Positions 37,019 through 46,742 of a stretch of DNA of 64,000 nt are shown in pieces. The notes under the pieces were generated by a model, which saw only the letters and a program-made list of their open reading frames with translations, did no database searches and was not told the origin of the DNA. The stretch's first letter is position 1; each line of letters begins with the position of its first letter. The stretch is taken from NCBI GenBank assembly GCA_025666215.1, contig CP102593.1, positions 1,129,001-1,193,000 of the forward strand, read 5' to 3'. A program made the position numbers and the translations under genes. The DNA is from Xanthomonas campestris pv. phormiicola. GTDB taxonomy: Bacteria; Pseudomonadota; Gammaproteobacteria; Xanthomonadales; Xanthomonadaceae.

Positions 37019-38046
37019 TGGCGATGAGTATGCTTTCGCTGCACTGGCAGAACCTCAACGATCTGCTTGCCGGGTTCGCCTGGCCGTGGATGTGGCTGGC
37101 GATGCCGTTGCCGCTGCTGGCGCGCCTGCTGCTGCCGGCGCAGCGCGGCAGCGCGCCGGCCTTGCGCGTGCCGTACGGCGCGCAGCTGCAGGCGGTGGCG
37201 GCCGCGCCTGCGCGCGGCGGCCTGTGGCGGGTCGGTCTGTGGCTGACGTGGCTGGCGTGGTTCTGCCTGTGCGGGGCGGCGGCGCGGCCGCTGCAACTGG
37301 GCGAGCCGATCTCGCCGCCGCAGCAGGCGCGGCAGCTGATGCTGGCGGTGGACCTGTCCGGCAGCATGAGCGAGCCGGACATGACCCTGGGCGGACGCGT
37401 GGTGGACCGGCTGACCGCGGCCAAGGCGGTGCTGGCCGACTTCCTCGACCGCCGCGACGGCGACCGCATCGGCCTGCTGGTGTTCGGCCAGCAGGCGTAT
37501 GCGCTGACCCCGCTGACCGCCGACCTGGCCACGGTGCGCGATCAACTGCGCGACAGCGTGGTCGGCCTGGCCGGGCGCGAGACCGCGCTGGGCGACGCGA
37601 TCGCGCTGTCGGTCAAGCGCCTGCGCGAACAGCCGCAGGGCGACCGGGTGCTGATCGTGCTGACCGATGGCGTCAACACCGCCGGCGTGCTGGAACCGAT
37701 CAAGGCGGCGGAGCTGGCCAAGGCCGAGCACGTGCGCGTCTACACCATCGCCTTCGGCGGCGCCGGCGGCTATTCGCTGTTCGGCTTGCCGATGCCCGGT
37801 GGCGGCGGCGACGACCAGGTCGACGAGGACACCTTGCGCAAGATCGCGCAGGACACCGGCGGCCGTTTCTTCCGCGCCCGCGATACCGACCAGCTGGTGT
37901 CGATCTATGCGGAACTGGAGCGCCTGGAACCGGTGCGTTCGGCCGGTCCGGCGGTGCGCCCGCGGATCGAGCGCTATGCGTGGCCGCTGGGCGCGGCGCT
38001 GCTGCTGGCACTGATCGCCTTCGTGTGGCCCTGGAGGCGGCAATGA
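37018..38046 (+). CDS. VWA domain membrane protein (BatA-like)
   Basis: A 342-residue inner-membrane protein with two N-terminal hydrophobic segments (about 22-42 and 70-88), a von Willebrand factor A domain and a final membrane helix (about 322-340). The metal-ion dependent adhesion site is intact: DLSGSMS (residues 112-118), the threonine in GRETALGDAI and the Asp in VLTDGVNTAG. This is the BatA role in Bat operons, which were linked to aerotolerance in Bacteroides and to envelope stress elsewhere; substrate unknown here. Confidence 0.92.
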   Translation: MAMSMLSLHWQNLNDLLAGFAWPWMWLAMPLPLLARLLLPAQRGSAPALRVPYGAQLQAVAAAPARGGLWRVGLWLTWLAWFCLCGAAARPLQLGEPISPPQQARQLMLAVDLSGSMSEPDMTLGGRVVDRLTAAKAVLADFLDRRDGDRIGLLVFGQQAYALTPLTADLATVRDQLRDSVVGLAGRETALGDAIALSVKRLREQPQGDRVLIVLTDGVNTAGVLEPIKAAELAKAEHVRVYTIAFGGAGGYSLFGLPMPGGGGDDQVDEDTLRKIAQDTGGRFFRARDTDQLVSIYAELERLEPVRSAGPAVRPRIERYAWPLGAALLLALIAFVWPWRRQ

Positions 38047-39857
38047 ACGCCGTGCCCGGCTTCCTGGACGCGCTGCATCTGTTGCGTCCGCAGTGGCTGT
38101 GGGCGCTGCTGTTGCTGCCGTTGCTGGGCTGGAGCTGGCTGCGCCGGCGCCGGTGCCGCAATGTGTGGCGACACAATGTGGACGCGCACCTGCTGCCGCA
38201 TCTGCTGGCGAAGGAGGATGGCCGCCAATCGCTGTCCGGGTTGTGGCTGGCCGCGCTCGGCTACGTGCTTGCGGTCGTGGCGCTGTCCGGGCCGAGCTGG
38301 CGCCAGGAACAGCAGCCGCTGTGGCAGTCGCGCACGCCGCTGGTGATCGCGCTGGACCTGTCGCCGCGGATCGAGGCCGGCGACCTGCCGCCGTCGCGCC
38401 TGCTGCAGGCGCGCGCCAAGCTGGCGACGTTGCTGCGCGAGCGTGCCGGTGGCGAAGTCGCATTGCTGGCCTATGCCGGCGAACCCTATACCGTCGCGCC
38501 GTTGACCGACGACGCGGCCAATGTCGCCCTGTTCCTGGACGCGCTGTCGCCGCAGGTGATGCCGGCGCCTGGGCAGCGCACCGACCTGGCCGTCGATTGG
38601 GCGGCACAGCTGCTGCGCCAGGCCGGTTTCACCCGCGGCGACATCCTGTTGCTCAGCGACCAGGCCGACGCGCAGGCGCAGCAGGCCGCGTCGCGCGCGG
38701 CCGGGCAGGGCTACCGGGTGTCGGTGCTGGGACTGGGAACCGCGCAGGGTGCGGCCTATCGTGATGGCCAGGGCGGGGTCGGCCACGCGCAACTGGATGC
38801 CGGTTCGCTGCAAGCGCTGGCGAGCGCCGGCAACGGCCGCTACGCCGCGCTGACCCCCACCGATGCCGATCTGCGCGAGCTGGGCGTGCTGCAACCGGCG
38901 CAGCAGCAGGACGCGACGGCCGCCGGCGAGCACAGTGGACGGGTCTGGGTGGATCAGGGCTATTGGCTGCTGCCGCCGTTGCTGCTGCTGGCGCTGTTCG
39001 CGTTCCGTCGCCGCGGTGGCGCTGCGCTGCTGCTGGTGCTGCTGCTGCCGTTGACGATGCCGCTGCCGGCGCATGCGGCGGCCGGCGAGGCGGTCGGCGG
39101 CGATTGGTGGCGGCGTGCCGACCAGGTGCGCCAGCAGCGCCTGGACACGGGCGTGCAGGCCTATCGCAAGGGCGATTTCGCCGCCGCGCAACAGCAGTTC
39201 GAGGGCATCGACAGCGACCAGGGCTGGTACAACCTGGGCAATGCGCTGGCCCGTCAGGGCCGCTACGACGAGGCGATCGACGCCTACGACAAGGCGCTGC
39301 AGCAGCATCCGCAGATGGCCGATGCGGTCGCCAACCGCGCCGCGGTCGATGCCGCGCGCAAGCGCCAGTCCGGGCAGAACCAGTCCGGGCAGAACAAGCC
39401 GGGACAGCAGGGCAAGGACACGGCGCAGCAGAACCAGAAAGGCCAGCCGCAGCCGGGCGCCGGTGGCGCGCCCAAGGGCCAGGACCCGTCGCAGGCCAAG
39501 GCGCCGTCGCCGTCGGATGCGCAAGGCCAGCCGGGGCAGAAGCAGGCGCAATCGCCGTCGCCGGGCGCGCCCAAGGATGCGCAGCCGCCGGGACCGCCGA
39601 AGCCGGGCGATGCGCAGGCGCAGCAGCAGGCCGATGCGGCGCAGCGCCAGCAGATGCAGCAGGCGATGGCGCAGCAGGGCGCGGCAGGCAAGGAGGCGGC
39701 CGCACGCGCCGCCGCGGCCGCCGCGGAAACCCCGCAGCAGCGCGAACAGCGCCAGGCGGTGGAGGCATGGCTGCGGCGGGTGCCGGACGATCCGGGCAAC
39801 CTGCTGCGCGCCAAATTCAAGCTCGAACACGAACGCAGGCAGCGGGAAGGACCATGA
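38043..39857 (+). CDS. VWA-TPR fusion protein (BatB/BatC-like)
   Basis: A 604-residue protein: two N-terminal membrane segments (about 17-33 and 66-83), a VWA domain (about 98-290), a membrane segment pair (about 300-350), a TPR unit (GWYNLGNALARQGRYDEAIDAYDKAL, about 400-440) and a Gln/Pro/Gly-rich low-complexity tail (about 440-560). The MIDAS reads DLSPR at 105-109, so the second serine of DxSxS is missing, and metal binding by this domain is doubtful. Overlaps both neighbours by 4 bp. Confidence 0.9.
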   Translation: MNAVPGFLDALHLLRPQWLWALLLLPLLGWSWLRRRRCRNVWRHNVDAHLLPHLLAKEDGRQSLSGLWLAALGYVLAVVALSGPSWRQEQQPLWQSRTPLVIALDLSPRIEAGDLPPSRLLQARAKLATLLRERAGGEVALLAYAGEPYTVAPLTDDAANVALFLDALSPQVMPAPGQRTDLAVDWAAQLLRQAGFTRGDILLLSDQADAQAQQAASRAAGQGYRVSVLGLGTAQGAAYRDGQGGVGHAQLDAGSLQALASAGNGRYAALTPTDADLRELGVLQPAQQQDATAAGEHSGRVWVDQGYWLLPPLLLLALFAFRRRGGAALLLVLLLPLTMPLPAHAAAGEAVGGDWWRRADQVRQQRLDTGVQAYRKGDFAAAQQQFEGIDSDQGWYNLGNALARQGRYDEAIDAYDKALQQHPQMADAVANRAAVDAARKRQSGQNQSGQNKPGQQGKDTAQQNQKGQPQPGAGGAPKGQDPSQAKAPSPSDAQGQPGQKQAQSPSPGAPKDAQPPGPPKPGDAQAQQQADAAQRQQMQQAMAQQGAAGKEAAARAAAAAAETPQQREQRQAVEAWLRRVPDDPGNLLRAKFKLEHERRQREGP

Positions 39858-41629
39858 TCGAACGCAAGCAACGCCGCTGGCGCGGAGGCGTGTCCGCCAC
39901 GCGGATGCGGTCGGCCATGCTGGCCCTGTGGGCAGGGCTGCTGCTGGCCGCACTGGCGCTGCCGGCCGCCGCCGCCACCCGCGCGTGGCTGGACCGCGAC
40001 AGCATCGGCGCCGGCGAGAGCGTCACCCTCAACATCGAGACCGACCAGGGCCTGGCGGCGCCGGAGTACGCGCCGCTGCGCGCGGATTTCGCGCTCAGCG
40101 ACGAGGTCAACAGCCGGCAGATGCAGATGGTCAACGGCCAGGTCACGGCCAAGTCGCTGTTCGGCGTGGCGCTGACCCCGCGCGGCACCGGCACGCTCGA
40201 GATCCCGTCGTTGCGCGTGGGCAACGAACGCACCGCACCGCTGCGGCTGCAGGTCGCCGCGGCCGCGCCGGCGCCGGCCGGCAGCACCCGCGGCGGCGAT
40301 CCGGCGCAGCTCGGCAATGCCGACGTGTTCGTGCAGACCGTGGCCGACGACGCGCAGCCGTACGTGCAGCAGAGCGTCGGCGTGGTGGTGCGGCTGTACC
40401 TGGGCGTGCCGCTGACCTCGGGCGAACTGGACCTGGATCCGCCGGCCGGCGCCGCGCTGCAGCGCATCGGCGACGATATCCAGAGCCGGCGCGAGATCGA
40501 CGGGCGCATGTTCACCATCGTCGAGCGCCGCTACCTGCTGGTGCCCGAGCATAGTGGGCCGTTGACCTTGCCCGGCGCGCGCTTCCGCGGCCGCGGCCCC
40601 AGCGGCTTCTTCGACGATTATTTCGGCCGCGGCGGCGACCTCAGCGCGCGCAGTGCGGCGCAGACCCTGCAGGTGCGCGCGCAACCGGCCAATGCGCCGC
40701 AGCCATGGCTGCCGCTGCACGACCTGCGCCTGCGCTACACCGCCACGCCGCAGCGTGCGGCGGTGGGCGAGGCGGCCGATATCGTGGTCGAGGCGAGCGC
40801 GCGCGGCGCCACCCAGGCGCAGTTCCCGGAACTGCCGACGCCGAGCGTCGATGGCGCGCAGGTGTTCGCCGAGCCGCCGCAGTTCGAGGAGACGTTCGTC
40901 GACGGCAGCCCGCAACTGAAGATCACCCGGCGCTATTCGATCGTGCCGCAAACCGCTGGGCCGTTACGGGTCAGCGGCCTGCGCATGCCGTGGTGGGACG
41001 TGGCGGCCGGCAGCGCGCGCGAGGCCAGTCTGCCCGATCTGAATCTGCAGGTGCTGCCGGGGCGTGCCGTACCCGCCGCGCCTGCGGCGCCGGCCAGCGC
41101 AGCGGCGCCGCGCGTGGACGCGGCGCCGGCCGGCAACGCGGTGACGCCGACCCATGCGGTGTCCGGATGGCTCGGTTCGCTGCCGCTGTGGATGGCGCTG
41201 GCCGCGCTGTTCGCCCTGTTGTGGCTGGCGACGCTGGTCTGGGCCTGGCGCCGCAGCCGTGTCGCGCGTGCGCCGGCAGGCACCCACGCTGCATCGGTGC
41301 CGGCGTCGGCGCCCGCTGCGCCACACCCGCGCCATGGCCTGGCCGACCTGCGCAAGGCGCTGGATGGCGGCGGGCTGGACGAGGTGGCCGCGCTCCTGTG
41401 CGCGCAGGCCGGCGTCGCCGACCTCGATGCGCTGCTGAACCGCCTGGACGAGCCGGCGCAACGCGAGGCGGTGCTGCGCATGCAGCGCGCACGTTGGGGC
41501 GGCGCAGGCGATGTGCCCAGCGCGCGCGCCGCGCTGCGCGAGGCGTTCTGGGCCGGGCCGCGTTGGCGCGACACGCCGCGCAAGCACGGCAAGGACGAGC
41601 TGCCGCCGCTGTATCCGCACGACGCGTAA
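39854..41629 (+). CDS. batD: BatD family protein
   Basis: A 591-residue exported membrane protein. Signal peptide at about residues 20-41 (AMLALWAGLLLAALALPAAAA), then Ig-like beta domains (IGAGESVTLNIETDQGL, GVALTPRGTGTLEIPSLRVG, LLVPEHSGPLTLPGARFRG), a membrane helix near residues 440-460 and a cytoplasmic C-terminal helical region. This is the BatD arrangement. It closes the operon; its start overlaps the VWA-TPR gene. Confidence 0.9.
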   Translation: MIERKQRRWRGGVSATRMRSAMLALWAGLLLAALALPAAAATRAWLDRDSIGAGESVTLNIETDQGLAAPEYAPLRADFALSDEVNSRQMQMVNGQVTAKSLFGVALTPRGTGTLEIPSLRVGNERTAPLRLQVAAAAPAPAGSTRGGDPAQLGNADVFVQTVADDAQPYVQQSVGVVVRLYLGVPLTSGELDLDPPAGAALQRIGDDIQSRREIDGRMFTIVERRYLLVPEHSGPLTLPGARFRGRGPSGFFDDYFGRGGDLSARSAAQTLQVRAQPANAPQPWLPLHDLRLRYTATPQRAAVGEAADIVVEASARGATQAQFPELPTPSVDGAQVFAEPPQFEETFVDGSPQLKITRRYSIVPQTAGPLRVSGLRMPWWDVAAGSAREASLPDLNLQVLPGRAVPAAPAAPASAAAPRVDAAPAGNAVTPTHAVSGWLGSLPLWMALAALFALLWLATLVWAWRRSRVARAPAGTHAASVPASAPAAPHPRHGLADLRKALDGGGLDEVAALLCAQAGVADLDALLNRLDEPAQREAVLRMQRARWGGAGDVPSARAALREAFWAGPRWRDTPRKHGKDELPPLYPHDA

Positions 41630-41747
41630 GAGCGTCGTCGCGGCGCTGAGCGACGCGGCTCGCGGCGCAGGCGCGGGGTGATGCCGGCTTGCGGCCCGCC
41701 AGTGCGGGTTTGTTAAGCTCGGGGTTTCCTCTGGCAAGGCGCACACC

Positions 41748-43064
41748 ATGACCGACACCCCCGTGAAGGCCAAGACCGGCATGCCTCTGCACTGGAAGAT
41801 GGCGATCGGCTTCGCTTTCGGGCTGGTGTTCGGCCTGGCCGTGCACCTGAGCGTGGGCGGCGATGCGGCCTGGGTGCAGGCGCTGACCACGTACCTGACC
41901 ACGCCGTTGTCCAAGCTGTTCCTCAGCCTGATCTTCATGCTGATCGTGCCGTTGCTGTTCTCGGCGCTGGTGATGGGCATTTCCGAGATGGGCGACATCC
42001 GCGCGCTGGGCCGGATCGGCTGGAAGACGCTCGGCTATACGGTGGTGCTGTCGGGCATCGCGGTGCTGCTCGGGCTGGTGCTGGTCAACGTGCTCAAGCC
42101 GGGCATCGGCGTGGACCACGCACTGGCGCAGCAACTGCTGCAGCAGAACGCGGAGCGCGCCGCGCAGATCGTCGACCAGAGCAAGCAGCAGCCGCGCGGC
42201 ATGGACATGCTGCTGGCGATCGTGCCCGACAACGTGGTCGCCGCCGCCTCCAGCAACGGCGCGATCCTGTCGCTGATGTTCTTCGCGGTGATGTTCGGCG
42301 TGGGCATGGTGCTCAGCGACGACGCCAAGGTGGCGACGCTGCGGCGCGGCATCGAGGGCATCTTCGAGATCTCGATGACCCTGATCGGGCTGGTGATCCG
42401 CCTGGCGCCGTACGCGGTGGCCTGCTTCATGTTCAACCTGGCGGCGCTGTTCGGCTTCGAACTGCTGGTCCGGCTCGGCGCCTACGTCGGCGTGGTGGTG
42501 CTGGCGCTGGGCCTGCACATGCTGGTGACCTACGGTCTGGCGGTGAAATTCGCCGGGCGCTCGCCGCTGTGGTTCTTCCGCGCCACCCGCGAGGCCACGG
42601 TGATGGCGTTCTCCACCGCCTCCAGCAACGCCACCTTGCCCACCGCGCTGCGCGTGGCCGACGAGATGGGCCTGCCGAACAAGGTGTCGCGCTTCGTGCT
42701 GACCGTCGGCGCCACCGCCAATCAGAACGGCACCGCGCTGTTCGAGGGCGTCACCGTGATCTTCCTGGCCCAGTTCTTCGGCGTGGAGCTGAGCATCGCG
42801 CAGCAGTTCATGGTGATGCTGGTGTGCATCCTCGGCGGCATCGGCACCGCCGGCGTGCCCTCCGGCTCGCTGCCGGTGGTGGCGCTGATCTGCGCGATGG
42901 TCGGGGTGGACCCGGTCGGCATCGGCATGATCCTGGGCGTCAACCATTTCCTGGACATGTGCCGCACCGCGCTGAACGTGACCGGCGACCTGGCGCTGAC
43001 CACCCTGGTGGCGAAGGGCGAGGGGGATGGGCGGGACTCGGGACTCGTGAAGCGCTGTCCGTGA
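41748..43064 (+). CDS. Dicarboxylate/amino acid:cation symporter (DAACS/SDF family)
   Basis: A 438-residue inner-membrane transporter of the sodium or proton:dicarboxylate/glutamate symporter family. About eight membrane helices and two re-entrant loops. Hallmarks are the serine-rich hairpin STASSNATLPTAL, TVGATANQNGTALFEGVTVIFLAQ (NMDGT-like motif, here NQNGT) and GIGTAGVPSGSLPVV, and the substrate-binding region MILGVNHFLDMCRTALNVTGD. NQNGT instead of NMDGT leaves the substrate (C4-dicarboxylate, glutamate or other) open. The last residues (GRDSGLVKRCP) come from a GGGACTC heptamer repeat. Confidence 0.9.
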   Translation: MTDTPVKAKTGMPLHWKMAIGFAFGLVFGLAVHLSVGGDAAWVQALTTYLTTPLSKLFLSLIFMLIVPLLFSALVMGISEMGDIRALGRIGWKTLGYTVVLSGIAVLLGLVLVNVLKPGIGVDHALAQQLLQQNAERAAQIVDQSKQQPRGMDMLLAIVPDNVVAAASSNGAILSLMFFAVMFGVGMVLSDDAKVATLRRGIEGIFEISMTLIGLVIRLAPYAVACFMFNLAALFGFELLVRLGAYVGVVVLALGLHMLVTYGLAVKFAGRSPLWFFRATREATVMAFSTASSNATLPTALRVADEMGLPNKVSRFVLTVGATANQNGTALFEGVTVIFLAQFFGVELSIAQQFMVMLVCILGGIGTAGVPSGSLPVVALICAMVGVDPVGIGMILGVNHFLDMCRTALNVTGDLALTTLVAKGEGDGRDSGLVKRCP

Positions 43065-43146
43065 CCGGGTGGGGTATGTGCGAAGTGCGCCAGGCGATAG
43101 CGATGCGTGGCCGCTAGCCTCTTGCGAGTCCCGAGTCCCGAGTCCC
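43029..43146 (+). repeat. Inverted GGGACTC/GAGTCCC heptamer repeats between the symporter gene and tkt
   Basis: GGGACTCGGGACTCG at 43033-43047 lies within the symporter coding end; GCGAGTCCCGAGTCCCGAGTCCC at 43125-43146 (shortened by two bases) lies in the gap. They can pair as a hairpin with an 80-nt loop, possibly a terminator. Confidence 0.85.
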
Positions 43147-43211
43147 GCGCTCCCCAGCCTGTGGGACAATAGCGAACCCGACGCTCCGCGCCCGCTTCCA
43201 ATAGAACCCAC

Positions 43212-45212
<2,001 letters not shown>

Positions 45213-45234
45213 CGCAACGTTTCCCGCGGGAACG

Positions 45235-45264
45235 AAAAAGGCCGGCGCAAAAGCCGGCCTTTTT
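45235..45264 (+). terminator. Intrinsic terminator after tkt
   Basis: AAAAAGGCCGGC, a 6-nt loop, GCCGGCCTTTTT; also usable from the other strand because of the flanking A and T runs. Confidence 0.92.
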
Positions 45265-45308
45265 CTTGTGTGCGTGCTTGCGCCGTCGCGATGTAGATGC
45301 TGCTGTTA

Positions 45309-45380
45309 CTTGTGGGAGCGACTTCAGTCGCGACGGGCATTCCCGGTAAAGCCCGTCGCGACTGAAGTCGCTCCCACAAG
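45309..45380 (+). repeat. Intact REP-like palindrome
   Basis: The most complete member in the window. CTTGTGGGAGCGACTTCAGT is complementary to ACTGAAGTCGCTCCCACAAG across 72 bp, with the inner arms CGCGACGGGC and GCCCGTCGCG around a short loop. It lies between tkt and the convergent DUF2894 gene. Confidence 0.95.
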
Positions 45381-45442
45381 GGTCAGCGCTAGAATCAAGA
45401 TACGCGGCAGGCATGCGTTACGCCGAGCGGAGTGACCGCCGC

Positions 45443-46102
45443 TTAGCGCTTGCGCGGCTTGCCGCGCGTCGGCTTCTTGCCGATATCCGCACCGGGCTTC
45501 TGCTGCGCCGCCAGCGTGCCGCCGTCGCGCAGTTGCTGCAGCCACGACAGCGCGTCGACGTAGGCCAGGAAATGCTGCAGATAGTCCGGCGACAGCGTGC
45601 GCATCAGCGCGAGCGAGCGGTGCACCAGGACGCCCGAATTCAACGGGCCGGCACCGGAAGGCGCTTGTTGCAGCGATTGCCGCACTTGGCTGCGGCTGCG
45701 CAGCGCGGTCCACAGCCTGCGCGCCTCATCGAGTGCGGGCAGTTGCGCAGATTGCGACGGCATGGCGTTCGCCGTGTCGCCGGCGAAGCGATCCAGCAGT
45801 TCGCCCAGCGGGCCGCGGACGGTCGTTGTCGCGACAGGCGCGACATTGGCATTGGCATTTGCATTGGCAGCATCGGCATCGGCAGCGCCTGCCACGGCCG
45901 GCATCTTGGTCAGGTCGTCGGCATAGGCTTGGAGCAACACGGACAACCTTTCCTCCAGCAACCGTCGCGCTTCGCCATGATGCGCATCGACGCGCCGCGC
46001 CAGCGCCTCGATGAAGCGAAAACGCAGCGGATCCAGGCGCTCGGCATGCTGCGCGCGCCATGCGGCGATCAGCTCGCTCGCTGGTGTGCCGTTATCGCGC
46101 AT
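45443..46102 (-). CDS. DUF2894 domain protein
   Basis: A 219-residue soluble protein, last gene of the DUF3348-DUF802-OmpA operon. The N-terminal ELIAAWRAQHAERLDPLRFRFIEALARR is typical of DUF2894. It carries a low-complexity Ala/Asn tract (DADAANANANANV) and a basic C-terminal tail (GKKPTRGKPRKR). Conserved middle part: VHRSLALMRTLSPDYLQHFLAYVDALSWLQQL. Starts inside the end of the OmpA gene (11-bp overlap), so translation is coupled. Function unknown; the constant linkage argues for an accessory role to the OmpA/DUF802 complex. Confidence 0.85.
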   Translation of the reverse strand: MRDNGTPASELIAAWRAQHAERLDPLRFRFIEALARRVDAHHGEARRLLEERLSVLLQAYADDLTKMPAVAGAADADAANANANANVAPVATTTVRGPLGELLDRFAGDTANAMPSQSAQLPALDEARRLWTALRSRSQVRQSLQQAPSGAGPLNSGVLVHRSLALMRTLSPDYLQHFLAYVDALSWLQQLRDGGTLAAQQKPGADIGKKPTRGKPRKR

Positions 46103-46742
46103 GCGCTATCGCGGCGGAGCTGGACAGCTTCGGCAGCGGCGCCATCTCCACGCGCCGGTTGCTGGCGCGTCCGGCTTCGTCGACGTTCGGGCTGACCGGT
46201 TGCTGCGAACCGAACGCGGCCGCGAACACCGCATCGGCCGGCACGCCTTCGTCGATCAGCGCGCGGGTCACGGTCAGCGCGCGCTGCGCCGACAGTTCCC
46301 AGTTGTCGGCGAACTGGCGGTTGCTGTCGCGGACCTGGCGATCGTCGGTGAAGCCGCTGACCATCAGGATCTCGCCGCGCGCCTTCAGGTAACCGGCCAG
46401 CGGTGCGGCCAGGCTCTTCAGCACTTCGCGTCCCTCGGGCTGCAATCGGTCGGAATTGAGTGCGAACAGCACGCTGCCGCGGATGCCGATGCGGCCATCG
46501 ACCAGGGTCACCCGGCCTGCCGCCAGCGGCGCGGCCAGCGCCTGTTCCAGGGTCTTGCGCTGCTGCGCCTCGCGTTGCCGCTGCCTGACTTCCTGGTCCA
46601 GTTTGTTCGACAACTGCAGTTGCACGCCGATCACGCCGATCAGGATCAGCACGAACGCGCCCAGCAACACCGACATCAGATCGCCGAACACCGCCCAGAT
46701 CGGCGCGCCGGATTCGGCGTCGATTTCCAGCTCGTCGCTCAT
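46092..46742 (-). CDS. MotB-like OmpA domain membrane protein
   Basis: A 216-residue protein with one N-terminal membrane helix (about 15-40) and a C-terminal OmpA peptidoglycan-binding domain (SVLFALNSDRLQPEGREVL, VSGFTDDRQVRDSNRQFADNWELSAQRALTV, FGSQQPVSPNVDEAGRASNRRVEM). The helix begins PIWAVFGDLMSVLLGAF, with Asp21 placed like the ion-channel aspartate of MotB (Asp32 in E. coli). That suggests an ion-conducting stator partner of the upstream MotA/TolQ-like protein. Start overlaps the DUF802 gene stop by 4 bp. Confidence 0.9.
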   Translation of the reverse strand: MSDELEIDAESGAPIWAVFGDLMSVLLGAFVLILIGVIGVQLQLSNKLDQEVRQRQREAQQRKTLEQALAAPLAAGRVTLVDGRIGIRGSVLFALNSDRLQPEGREVLKSLAAPLAGYLKARGEILMVSGFTDDRQVRDSNRQFADNWELSAQRALTVTRALIDEGVPADAVFAAAFGSQQPVSPNVDEAGRASNRRVEMAPLPKLSSSAAIAHAR

